Source of the DNA: AC-32 sp963821495
Lineage (GTDB): Bacteria; Actinomycetota; Thermoleophilia; Gaiellales; Gaiellaceae
Length of the DNA: 64,000 nucleotides
Assembly (NCBI GenBank): GCA_963821495.1
Contig: CAWGEA010000003.1
Span: 2,294,001 to 2,358,000 of the forward strand
Reading direction: 5' to 3'
The notes beneath the pieces were generated by a model, which did not search any database, was not told where the DNA came from, and saw nothing but the letters and a program-made list of their open reading frames with translations. Of this stretch, positions 51,896 to 59,703 are shown in pieces. Position 1 is the first letter of the stretch, and every line of letters begins with the position of its first letter. The position numbers and the translations under genes were made by a program.

Positions 51896-52761
51896 GCGGC
51901 GCCCTGATCGTCGAACCAGAAGAAGCCGACCGTGCCGGGCCCGGCGTGCGCTCCGACGACGGGCCCGAGCGCGGTCACCAGCTCGATCTCGGCCGCCGGG
52001 CGCTTCTCGCGCACCATCTTCCGTAGCGCCTCGGCCTTGTCCGGCGCGTCCGCGTGCGCGATGCCGACGCGCAGGCTCGGCCCGTCGCGTGTCCCGGCAT
52101 CGAACGCGGCCGCGAACTCGAGGAACGCCTTGCGGTTCCCGCGCACGCGCTTGATCGGCAGCACCTCGCCCTCGCGGATCGAGAGGATCGGCTTGATGTT
52201 CAGCAGCTCACCGGCCCAGGCGCGGGCGCGACCGATCCGCCCCCCGCGCGCGAGGTACTCCAGCGTCTCGACCGTGAACAGCAGGCCCGCCTCGCGGCGG
52301 TAGCGCCCGACCAGCGCGTCCACCTCCTCGTCGCTCGTGCCGGTCTCGAGCCGCCGCTGGATCCCGAGGCCGAGCATCGCGATCGCGGCCGAGGCGGTCT
52401 CGGAATCGATCGTGCGAATGCGCTCGCCGCCGAGCTCGCGCGCGGCCGTGCGCGCGCTCTCGATCGTGCCCGAGAGCTTGCCGGCGATGTGCAGCGAAAG
52501 GATGCGCTCGTAGCCGGCCAGCTCCTCGTAGGCGGCGAGGAAGTCGCCCGGCGTCGGCTGTGAGGTGGTCGGCGTCTTGGTCACCCCGCGCAGGCGCTCG
52601 TAGAACGCGTCCGGGCTGAGCTCGACGTAGTCGCGGAAGCTCTCGTCGCCGAAGCGCACGTACAGCGGCACGACGCGCCAGTTCGCGAAGCGCTGCGGCG
52701 CCTCGGGGAAGTCCGCGGTCGAGTCCAGGACGATCGCCGTGTTCTCGGCGGTGAGCTCCAC
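51892..52761 (-). CDS. DegV-family fatty acid-binding protein (FakB-like)
   Basis: This 289-residue protein binds a fatty acid and presents it to FakA for phosphorylation. It has IVLDSTADFPE, YVELSPDAFYERL, KTPTTSQPTPGDFLAAY with the conserved Ser, LSLHIAGKLSGTIESA, and EYLARGGRIGRARAWAGELLNIKPIL, all DegV motifs. The FakA-like kinase gene is 400 bases upstream on the same strand with a receiver gene between them. Start GTG 52761. Confidence 0.9.
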   Translation of the reverse strand: MELTAENTAIVLDSTADFPEAPQRFANWRVVPLYVRFGDESFRDYVELSPDAFYERLRGVTKTPTTSQPTPGDFLAAYEELAGYERILSLHIAGKLSGTIESARTAARELGGERIRTIDSETASAAIAMLGLGIQRRLETGTSDEEVDALVGRYRREAGLLFTVETLEYLARGGRIGRARAWAGELLNIKPILSIREGEVLPIKRVRGNRKAFLEFAAAFDAGTRDGPSLRVGIAHADAPDKAEALRKMVREKRPAAEIELVTALGPVVGAHAGPGTVGFFWFDDQGAA

Positions 52762-52762
52762 T

Positions 52763-53146
52763 TCAGGCCGCCTGGGCGCGTGCGGCGCGGTGGATCGCGG
52801 CCACGATCGCGTCGAGGCCGTCGTCCTTGCGCAGACAGGCGACGGCGCCGGCCTCGGTGAGCGCATCGCGCTCGCGCAGGTTCGCCGAGGCGGTGAGGCA
52901 CACGACGGCCGCGGTCGGACAGGACTCGCGGACCGCGCGCGTCGCCTGGACGCCGTCGAGACCGGGCAGCCGGTAGTCCATCAGCACGACGTCTGGCCTG
53001 AGCCTCGCCGCGGCGGCCGCGGCGCTGCCGCCGTCGGGCACCGAGGCCACGACCTCCATGTCGGCGCGCGCCCCGAGCACCAGCTCGAGCGCCTCGCGGA
53101 AGACCTCGTTGTCCTCGACGAGGACGACCCTGATCGGCTCGCTCAC
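52763..53146 (-). CDS. Receiver-only response regulator
   Basis: This 127-residue protein is just a receiver domain: VVLVEDNEVFREAL (acidic pair), phospho-acceptor Asp in VVLMDYRLPGLDG, Thr in VVCLTASANLRE and Lys in ACLRKDDGLDA. No output domain follows. Such proteins act by binding a partner. Its place between FakB-like and FakA-like genes suggests control of fatty acid activation, but no kinase is next to it. It starts at GTG. Confidence 0.87.
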   Translation of the reverse strand: MSEPIRVVLVEDNEVFREALELVLGARADMEVVASVPDGGSAAAAAARLRPDVVLMDYRLPGLDGVQATRAVRESCPTAAVVCLTASANLRERDALTEAGAVACLRKDDGLDAIVAAIHRAARAQAA

Positions 53147-53155
53147 CGCCCGAGA

Positions 53156-54736
53156 CTACTCGGCGGAGAGCAGCAGTGGGTAGTGCGGCTGGCCACCCTC
53201 GTGGACGTCGAGCTCGAGCTCCGGGTGCTGTGCGGCGAGCTCGTCGACGAGGCAGGTGAGCGACGGCGCGCCCTCCCCGTGCAGGAGCGTGAGCACGTCG
53301 CGCGGCTGCGCGAGCAGGCGGCCGAGAAGCTCGCGGGCGACGTCGTCGAAGGACGGCCCGGAGACGACCGCCGTGCCGTCGAGCAGGCCGAGGTACTCGC
53401 CCTCGCGCACGGCCACGCCGTCGCTCGAGGCATCACGGGAGGCGACCGTGACCTCGCCGGTCGCGACGCCCGCGAGCGCCTCCTGCATCGACGCCGCATT
53501 CTCGTCGGCCGAGCGCTCGGCGTTGAACGCGACCAGGGCTGCGAGACCGGCCGGGATCGACTCCGTCGGCACCACGTGCACGGGCCGCCCGGCGACGCGC
53601 GCGGCCTGCTCCGCCGCCATCACGACATTCGAGTTGTTCGGCAGCAGGACGACCTCGTCCGCCACGACCGACTCAACGGCGGCAAGCAGGTCTGCGGTGG
53701 AGGGGTTCATCGTCTGGCCGCCCTCGACGATTCGCTCCGCGCCGAGGTCTTCGAACAGCCGCCGGTTGCCCTCACCCGCGACGACTGCGACGACGCCTGC
53801 TCTGGCGCCCCCGCCGGGCAGCGCCGCGAGTAGCCGCTCCTCGCGCAACTCGGTCTGGTGGTGCATGTCGGCGATCTCGACGCCCTCGATCGTCCCCGCG
53901 CCCGTCCCGAGCGAGAGCGCGGCGCCGGGGTCGTCGGTGTGGACGTGGATCTTCAGCGCGGTCGGATCGCCCACGACCAGCAGCGAGTCGCCCAGCCGCT
54001 CGAGCTCCGTCTCGAGCGCCTCTGCGTCGAGCCCCTCGCCCTCGACCACGAAGGTCGTGCAATAGCGGTAGCGCGAGAGCTGCTGGTGGACGGCCTCGAC
54101 GGCGAGCGCCGGCACCGACTGGGGCGCGGTGACGGTCTCGCCCGAGGCCGCCGCCGCGAGCCCTCGCACGAGCTCCACGAGCCCGGCGCCGCCCGCGTCG
54201 ACCACCCCGGCCTCGCGCAGGACGTCGAGCTGCTCCTGAGTCCGCTCCACGGCGTCCTCGCCACGCTCGACCAGGTAGGCCAGCAGCTCCGGCGGCTCGA
54301 GGTTCGTCACCCGGTCGGCGGCCTCGGCGAGCGCGCGGATCACGGTCAGCATCGTCCCCTCGACGGGCTTGCGCACCGCGCCGTACGCCTCGTCGCTCGC
54401 GCCGCGGAACGCGTGGGCGATCACCCGCCCGTCGATCTCGTTCGCCGTGCCGAGCACCTCGGCCGCGCCGCGGACGATCTGCGACAGGATGACGCCGGAG
54501 TTCCCGCGCGCGGACATCAGCGCCGCCCGCGTCACCTCGTGCGCGATTGCGGGCCGGTCGGCGGCCGTCGAGGCATCCAGCGTCTCGACTACGCCGCGGA
54601 CGGTCATCGTCAGATTCGTCCCGGTGTCCCCGTCGGGCACCGGGTAGACGTTGAGGTCGTCTATCCGTTCCCTGCTCAGCTCGAGCGAGTCGAGCGCGCC
54701 ACGGGCGAGGCTGCGGACCATCTCGAGGTCGCTCAT
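53156..54736 (-). CDS. fakA: FakA-like fatty acid kinase (DAK2/DhaL domain)
   Basis: This 526-residue protein phosphorylates fatty acids held by a FakB/DegV partner, giving acyl-phosphate for PlsX/PlsY. The N-terminal DhaL-type kinase domain has NVYPVPDGDTGTNLTMT, SARGNSGVILSQIVRG and DAGGAGLVELVRG. The middle and C-terminal domains carry FVVEGEGLD, VGDPTALKIHVHTDDPG and NNSNVVMAAEQAARV. The length (about 550) fits FakA. It overlaps the Asp23 gene by 4 bases. Confidence 0.92.
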   Translation of the reverse strand: MSDLEMVRSLARGALDSLELSRERIDDLNVYPVPDGDTGTNLTMTVRGVVETLDASTAADRPAIAHEVTRAALMSARGNSGVILSQIVRGAAEVLGTANEIDGRVIAHAFRGASDEAYGAVRKPVEGTMLTVIRALAEAADRVTNLEPPELLAYLVERGEDAVERTQEQLDVLREAGVVDAGGAGLVELVRGLAAAASGETVTAPQSVPALAVEAVHQQLSRYRYCTTFVVEGEGLDAEALETELERLGDSLLVVGDPTALKIHVHTDDPGAALSLGTGAGTIEGVEIADMHHQTELREERLLAALPGGGARAGVVAVVAGEGNRRLFEDLGAERIVEGGQTMNPSTADLLAAVESVVADEVVLLPNNSNVVMAAEQAARVAGRPVHVVPTESIPAGLAALVAFNAERSADENAASMQEALAGVATGEVTVASRDASSDGVAVREGEYLGLLDGTAVVSGPSFDDVARELLGRLLAQPRDVLTLLHGEGAPSLTCLVDELAAQHPELELDVHEGGQPHYPLLLSAE

Positions 54737-55101
54737 GCCGTCCGCTTGACGTCCTGGATGTGGACGGCGACCGAGGCGACCCGCAGACCCGTCAGGCGCT
54801 CGACTTCGTAGGCGACCTGCGAGCGCACCGTCGCCGCGACTTCGGCCAGGTTCAGCCCGTACGCGACGACGACGTAGAGGTCGAGCGCGACCGCGCCGTT
54901 CTCGTTGCGGACGATGACGCCGCGCCCCGGGCGACCCTTCGGCAGCAACTGCGTCATGCGCTCCCGCGCCGGCCCGCGCAGCGACATGCCGACCACGCCG
55001 TAGCACTCGGCCGCCACGCGGCCGACGATCTGCGCGATCGCCGCCGGCGAGACGGTGATTCGCCCCAGGTCGGACGGGATGGTGAGGCCACGCTCGTCCA
55101 C
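54733..55101 (-). CDS. Asp23/Gls24 envelope-stress-type protein
   Basis: This 122-residue protein has the Asp23/DUF322 pattern: GRITVSPAAIAQIVGRVAAECYGVVGM near the start and ALDLYVVVAYGLNLAEVAATVRSQVAYEVERLTGL near the end. The family is cytoplasmic, linked to cell-envelope stress, and often precedes fakA (as yloU-yloV in Bacillus). That order is kept here. Start GTG. Confidence 0.9.
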   Translation of the reverse strand: MDERGLTIPSDLGRITVSPAAIAQIVGRVAAECYGVVGMSLRGPARERMTQLLPKGRPGRGVIVRNENGAVALDLYVVVAYGLNLAEVAATVRSQVAYEVERLTGLRVASVAVHIQDVKRTA

Positions 55102-55139
55102 CGTCGCTTAGACGCCCCCGCGTCCCGGGGCGGTTGCGG

Positions 55140-55331
55140 CTAGATCGCCTTCTGGACCTTGCCGCCCTTGAGGCAGCGCGTGCAGACGTACGCGCGCGTC
55201 GCCTTGCCGTCGAGCAGGACGCGCACGCGCTGGAGGTTGGGGTTGAAGCGCCGCTTCGTTGCCACCATCGAATGGCTCCGGTTGTGGCCGAAGGACGGCT
55301 TTTTCCCGCAGATCGCGCAAACCTTGGACAT
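55140..55331 (-). CDS. rpmB: 50S ribosomal protein L28
   Basis: This 63-residue protein begins MSKVCAICGKKPSFGHNRSHS and has TKRRFNPNLQRVRV and AYVCTRCLKGGKV; the two CxxC pairs form a zinc site. It is a zinc-binding L28. rpmB next to the asp23-fakA pair is a common arrangement. Confidence 0.95.
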   Translation of the reverse strand: MSKVCAICGKKPSFGHNRSHSMVATKRRFNPNLQRVRVLLDGKATRAYVCTRCLKGGKVQKAI

Positions 55332-55387
55332 CGGCGGCGGAGTCTAGCCAAGGCGCCGACTCGGCGGCGCCGACCGGAGGAGGCCGT

Positions 55388-55402
55388 GCCGGCTTTGCCG
55401 GC
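55388..55402 (-). terminator. Hairpin after ribH
   Basis: GCCGGC (55388-55393) pairs with GCCGGC (55397-55402) around TTT, eight bases after the ribH stop on the transcribed strand. A further GC-rich inverted repeat (GGCGCC...GGCGCC) lies at about 55352-55371. These probably end the riboflavin transcript before rpmB. There is no T-run. Confidence 0.5.
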
Positions 55403-55409
55403 GTGCCGT

Positions 55410-56096
55410 CTAAGCCGGGGCGCCCGCAGCCGCCCGGAGCTGCGAGAAGACGTCGGCCATCTCCAGCGCGGTGCGAACCGCCTCGGCGCCCTTGTCGAGC
55501 CTGGCTCGCGCCTGCTCCTCGTTCTCGGTCGTGAGCACGCCAAAGGCGACCGGCACGCCGGTCTCGAGGCCGGCCAGCTGGAGCCCGCTCGCCGCCTCGC
55601 TCGCGATGTACTCGAAGTGCGGCGTCTCGCCGCGGATCACGGCCCCGAGCGCGACGATACAGGCGTAGCGGCGGGTCTTGGCGAGCGCCATCGCCGCGAG
55701 CGGCAGCTCGAACGCGCCCGGCACCGGGATGACGGTGACCGCCTCGCGCCCGACGCCGACCCGCTCGAGCTCGTCGAGCGCCCGCGAGAGCAGCTCACTC
55801 GTCAGCTCGCCGTTGAAGCGGGCGACGACGATGCCGACCGCGCGCCGGTTGCCGGTCGGCTCGCCCTCGATCACGCCGTAGCCGTCGGGAATGCGCAGGT
55901 CGCCCGGCGCGTGCTGCACGGCCGAGCGCGGGAGCTCGTCCTCCTCGGCCGGCAGGTCCTCCTCCGGCTCGGGCTGGAGCTCTGGCTCCGCCTCCGCCTC
56001 GGCCGCCTGCGCGTCGCCGTCGAGCACGTCCTCGCGGCGTTCCTCGTCGGGCTCCGGCGTCAGGCCGAGGCGGGGCTGGTCGAGGCCTTCGCTCAT
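55410..56096 (-). CDS. ribH: 6,7-dimethyl-8-ribityllumazine synthase with acidic N-terminal extension
   Basis: This 228-residue protein condenses the pyrimidine and butanone precursors of riboflavin. The enzyme domain starts near 85 (VGIVVARFNGELTSELL) and has VIPVPGAFELPLAAMAL, VALGAVIRGETPHFEYIASEAASGL and GVLTTENEEQA. Normal RibH is about 155 residues; here about 75 extra N-terminal residues are rich in Glu, Pro and Ala. RibH forms 60-subunit shells, so the extension could line or coat the capsid. Its ATG overlaps the ribBA stop. Confidence 0.93.
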   Translation of the reverse strand: MSEGLDQPRLGLTPEPDEERREDVLDGDAQAAEAEAEPELQPEPEEDLPAEEDELPRSAVQHAPGDLRIPDGYGVIEGEPTGNRRAVGIVVARFNGELTSELLSRALDELERVGVGREAVTVIPVPGAFELPLAAMALAKTRRYACIVALGAVIRGETPHFEYIASEAASGLQLAGLETGVPVAFGVLTTENEEQARARLDKGAEAVRTALEMADVFSQLRAAAGAPA

Positions 56097-57340
56097 CGCT
56101 CCTCCGGGTCGAACTTCAGGTCCTGGTGGTGCAGCCGGTGCCCGAGCCGGTCGCGCTTGGCCGCGAGGTAGCGGCGGTTCTCGGCGTTGGGCGGCAGCTC
56201 GATCGGCACCTGCTCGGTCACCGTCAGACCGTAGCCCTCGAGCCCGCTGATCTTCTTCGGGTTGTTCGTCAGGATCCGGATCGTGGTCAGGCCGAGGTCG
56301 GCGAGGATCTGGTTCCCGATCCCCCACTCGCGCGCGTCGGCCGGGAAGCCGAGCTCGAGGTTCGCCTCGACGGTGTCGAGCCCCTGCTCCTGCAGCTCGT
56401 AGGCGCGGAGCTTGTTCAGCAGGCCGATCCCGCGCCCCTCCTGTGCCATGTAGAGGAGCACGCCGCGATCCTCGCCGCCGATCCGCTGCAGCGCCTGGTC
56501 GAGCTGCTCGCCGCAATCGCAGCGGAGCGAGTGGAAGACGTCGCCGGTCAGGCACTCGGAATGGACGCGGACTAGCACGTCGTGGGCGCCGTCGACCTCG
56601 CCCTTGACGAGCGCGAGGTGGTGCTTGCCGGTCAGCTTCTCGCGGAAGGCGACCGCGGTGAACTCGCCGTCTGCGGTCGGCAGGCGGACGGAGGTCGTGC
56701 GCTCGACGAGCTTCTCGTGCCGGCGCCGGTGCTCGATCAGGTCGGCGACGGTGACCAGCTTGAGGCCGTGCTGCTCGCAGTACGGGATCAGGTCTGGGAC
56801 GCGGGCCATGGTGCCGTCGTCGTTCATCACCTCGCAGACGACGCCTGCCGGGTTGAGCCCGGCCAGGCGCGCGAGGTCGACGGCCGCCTCGGTCTGGCCG
56901 GCGCGTCTCAGGACGCCGCCCGCGCGAGCTCGCAGCGGGAAGACGTGACCAGGTTGGACGAGGTCGGCCGGCCCCTTGCTCGGGTCGATCGCGACCTGGA
57001 TCGTGCGTGAGCGGTCCTGCGCCGAGATGCCGGTCGAGATGCCCTCGCGCGCCTCGATCGAGATCGTGAACGCGGTACCGAAGGGCGTTTCGTTGCGCTC
57101 GGTCATCGGCTGCAGCCGCAGCTCGTCGCAGCGCTCCTCGGTGAGGCAGAGGCAGATCAGGCCGCGCCCGTGGGTGGCCATGAAGTTGATCGCCTCCGGC
57201 GTCGCGAACTGAGCCGCGATCGTCAGGTCGCCCTCGTTCTCGCGGTCGGCGGCGTCCACCACCACAACGAGCTTGCCATGACGGATGTCCTCGATCGCCT
57301 CCTCGACGGTCGCGAACGCGGTGTACCGGTCGGTGTCCAT
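56093..57340 (-). CDS. ribBA: Bifunctional DHBP synthase/GTP cyclohydrolase II
   Basis: This 415-residue protein carries two riboflavin enzymes. The N-terminal RibB half (about 1-205) has VVVVDAADRENEGDL, ATHGRGLICLCLT, GTAFTISIEAREGI, and PGHVFPLRARAGGVLRRAG. The RibA half has VRVHSECLTGDVFHSLRCDCGEQL, with the zinc cysteines, then YMAQEGRGIGLLNKLRAYELQ and ILTNNPKK. I chose ATG 57340, preceding the conserved start. Confidence 0.95.
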   Translation of the reverse strand: MDTDRYTAFATVEEAIEDIRHGKLVVVVDAADRENEGDLTIAAQFATPEAINFMATHGRGLICLCLTEERCDELRLQPMTERNETPFGTAFTISIEAREGISTGISAQDRSRTIQVAIDPSKGPADLVQPGHVFPLRARAGGVLRRAGQTEAAVDLARLAGLNPAGVVCEVMNDDGTMARVPDLIPYCEQHGLKLVTVADLIEHRRRHEKLVERTTSVRLPTADGEFTAVAFREKLTGKHHLALVKGEVDGAHDVLVRVHSECLTGDVFHSLRCDCGEQLDQALQRIGGEDRGVLLYMAQEGRGIGLLNKLRAYELQEQGLDTVEANLELGFPADAREWGIGNQILADLGLTTIRILTNNPKKISGLEGYGLTVTEQVPIELPPNAENRRYLAAKRDRLGHRLHHQDLKFDPEER

Positions 57341-57360
57341 CTCGCCTCGGATCGTAACCT

Positions 57361-57948
57361 TCAACCGGACGCCAGCCGCTCCGCGTACTTCGCGAGCAGG
57401 TCGACCTCGACGTTGACCTCGTCGCCGGGGCGCACCGCGCCGAGCGTCGTGTGCTCGAGCGTGAACGGGACGAGCGCGATCTCGACGCCGTCCTCGCGGA
57501 GCGCGGCGACGGTGAGCGAGACGCCGTCGAGCGCGATCGAGCCCTTCTCGACGCAGTAGCGCAGGAGTCCCTGGGCGAGCCCGAGCCGAAGGCGGGCACC
57601 GTCGCCCTCGGGGTCGAGCGCCACGACCCGACCCCGCCCGTCGACGTGGCCCTGCACGAAGTGCCCGCCGAGCGGCTCGCCCGCGCGCAGCGCCGGCTCG
57701 AGGTTGACCTCCGCGCCGGGCGCGAGACCGCCGAGCGTCGTCCGGGCGATCGTCTCCGGGACGGCGTCGAACTGGAGCGCGACCCCTCCTGCGCTCGTGA
57801 CCGTCAGGCAGCAGCCGGCGACTGCAACCGAGTCGCCGGGCGCGGCCTCTCTCGCCGTCTCCGCGGCCTCGATGCGCAGGCGAACACCCGCGCCATCGCG
57901 CTCTGCGGCGACGACACGCCCCCGCTCGCGAACGATCCCGGTGAACAC
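57361..57948 (-). CDS. ribE: Riboflavin synthase alpha chain
   Basis: This 195-residue enzyme dismutates two lumazines to riboflavin. It begins MFTGIVRERGRVV (from GTG 57948) and has two lumazine-binding repeats: VAGCCLTVTSAGG...FDAVPETIARTTLG and GGHFVQGHVDG, then CVEKGSIALDGVSLTVA and TFTLEHTTLG-like FTLEHTTLG. The 130-base gap upstream holds two ACGCTTCGTGC repeats (transcribed strand) but no FMN riboswitch pattern that I can see. Confidence 0.94.
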   Translation of the reverse strand: MFTGIVRERGRVVAAERDGAGVRLRIEAAETAREAAPGDSVAVAGCCLTVTSAGGVALQFDAVPETIARTTLGGLAPGAEVNLEPALRAGEPLGGHFVQGHVDGRGRVVALDPEGDGARLRLGLAQGLLRYCVEKGSIALDGVSLTVAALREDGVEIALVPFTLEHTTLGAVRPGDEVNVEVDLLAKYAERLASG

Positions 57949-58078
57949 GCACGAAGCGTAGTGCGGCCTCGGCACGCTCCCGGCACGAAGCGTCACAGAC
58001 ACGCGCGTCTTGTACGGATACGCTCGCCTCGGGGAGGAGGCCGGGCGAACCGTACTCAGGGGCGGCCGAAGGATCGGC

Positions 58079-59023
58079 TCAGGGCTCGTGGACGTACGCC
58101 GTCAGCAGCAGGTCCTCGCCCACGGCCTCGATGGACAGACGGCTGAGCCGCCGCGGCTCGGCCAGCCCGCCGAACGCGTGCGGTCCCGCTCCGGCGAGCG
58201 TCGGCGCGAGGAAGACGAGCAGCTTGTCGACGAGGTCGGCGGCGAGGAACGACCCGGCCAGCGTCGGCCCGCCCTCGAGCAGGAGCGACCGCACGCCCTC
58301 GCCGCCGAGCGCGACCAGCTCGTCCGCGAGCGGCCCCGAGCGCAGCTCCAGCTCCGAGCCCGCTGGCAGCGGGCCGCTCCCGAACGCGAGCCGTCGCGGC
58401 TGCGCCGCGGCGGCCACACCGCGGGCCGTCAGCGCCGGGTCATCGGCCCGAACCGTGCCCATCCCCACCGCTACGGCGTCCGAGGCGGCGCGCAGCTCGT
58501 GCACGCGGCAACGGCTCTCCTCGCCGGAGACCCAGCGCGAGCCGGGCACCGTCACCCGCCCGTCCAGCGTCAGCGCGACCTTGTAGGTGACGAACGGCCT
58601 CCCGCGGGCGATCCACACCCGCCATGCCTCGTTCTGCACGCGCGCCCCCCACAGATCCGCCGCCTCGACCTCGACGCCGCCCGCGCGCAGCCGCTCGAAG
58701 CCACGGCCGTCGACCTTCGGGTTCGGATCGCCGACGGCGGCCACGACCCGCGCGACCCCCGCCTCGACGATCGCGTCGGCGCACGGCGGCGTCGCTCCGT
58801 GGTGCGAGCAGGGCTCGAGCGAGACGTACAGCGTCGCGCCCCGCGCCGCCTCGCCCGCAGCCTGGAGAGCCGCAACCTCGGCGTGCGGCGTTCCGCGCCC
58901 CGCGTACCACCCCTCGCCGACGACCTCGCCGCCGCGGACGACCACCGCCCCGACCAGCGGATGCGTCCCCTCGACGACCCCGCGCCCCCGCTCGGCGAGC
59001 TCGAGCGCCCGCTCGAGGCTCAC
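58079..59023 (-). CDS. ribD: Bifunctional riboflavin deaminase-reductase RibD
   Basis: This 314-residue protein has a deaminase half (GTHPLVGAVVV, TPHAEVAALQAAG with zinc His and Glu, YVSLEPCSHHGATPPCADAIV with the two zinc Cys) and a reductase half (RPFVTYKVALTLDGRV, MGTVRADDPALTAR, LLLEGGPTLAGSFLAADLVDKL). It does the second and third steps of riboflavin synthesis. GTG 59023 overlaps the rpe stop as GTGA. Confidence 0.94.
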   Translation of the reverse strand: MSLERALELAERGRGVVEGTHPLVGAVVVRGGEVVGEGWYAGRGTPHAEVAALQAAGEAARGATLYVSLEPCSHHGATPPCADAIVEAGVARVVAAVGDPNPKVDGRGFERLRAGGVEVEAADLWGARVQNEAWRVWIARGRPFVTYKVALTLDGRVTVPGSRWVSGEESRCRVHELRAASDAVAVGMGTVRADDPALTARGVAAAAQPRRLAFGSGPLPAGSELELRSGPLADELVALGGEGVRSLLLEGGPTLAGSFLAADLVDKLLVFLAPTLAGAGPHAFGGLAEPRRLSRLSIEAVGEDLLLTAYVHEP

Positions 59024-59703
59024 GAGACCAGGTCGGCCAGCTGCCGGTGGGCGGCCGCCACGTCGTCGCGGCCGAAGATCGACGCTCCCGACACGAACAG
59101 GGTCGCCCCTGCGTCGCGCAGCTCGCGGATGTTCGCGACCCCGACGCCGCCGTCGACCTGAACCGCGGCCGGCTCGGGCAGCAGTGAGCGCAGCGCCCGG
59201 ATCCGGTCGATCGCCTCCGGCATGAACGGCTGTCCGGAGTAGCCCGGGTGGATGCTCATGCACAGGACGAGGTCGACCTCCGCCTCGCGCGCGGCGGCGG
59301 CGGCGGCCTCCACCGCGGTCTCCGGGTTGAACGCCATTCCGACCCGCAGCCCGTGCTCGCGCGCGAGCCGCACCACCGCGGGCAGGTCCGGGCAGGCCTC
59401 GAGGTGAACGGTGACGCTGTCGGCGCCGGCCTCGGCGAACTGCCCGACGTGGCGCTCGGGCGCCTCGACCATCAGGTGGCAGTCGAGCACGGCGCCGGCG
59501 TCGTGGACGAGCGGCGCGATCGACTCCAGCACGATCGGCCCCATCGTGATCGGCGGGATGAAGTGACCGTCCCCGACATCCCAGTGGAAGACCCGCACTC
59601 CCGCGTCGAGCAGGGTCTGCACCTGCTCGCCTAGCCGCGAGAAGTCCGCAGCGTAGAGCGACGGCTCCACCTCGACGCCCCCGATCCAGTCCGTCGCGCT
59701 CAC
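59020..59703 (-). CDS. rpe: Ribulose-phosphate 3-epimerase
   Basis: This 227-residue TIM-barrel enzyme interconverts ribulose 5-phosphate and xylulose 5-phosphate, linking the pentose pathways to riboflavin precursors. Motifs: VEPSLYAADFSRLGEQV, FHWDVGDGHFIPPITMGP (metal Asp and His), LDCHLMVEAPERHV, MSIHPGYSGQPFMPEA and VQVDGGVGVANI. The substitution W-D-V-G-D for the common H-x-D-V-M-D is mild. GTG 59703 overlaps the rsmB stop. Confidence 0.94.
   Translation of the reverse strand: MSATDWIGGVEVEPSLYAADFSRLGEQVQTLLDAGVRVFHWDVGDGHFIPPITMGPIVLESIAPLVHDAGAVLDCHLMVEAPERHVGQFAEAGADSVTVHLEACPDLPAVVRLAREHGLRVGMAFNPETAVEAAAAAAREAEVDLVLCMSIHPGYSGQPFMPEAIDRIRALRSLLPEPAAVQVDGGVGVANIRELRDAGATLFVSGASIFGRDDVAAAHRQLADLVS

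Noticed and set aside
57949..58078. Possible FMN riboswitch between ribD and ribE
   Set aside because: The conserved RFN blocks are not present on either strand; only two ACGCTTCGTGC repeats are seen, so I do not call a riboswitch.
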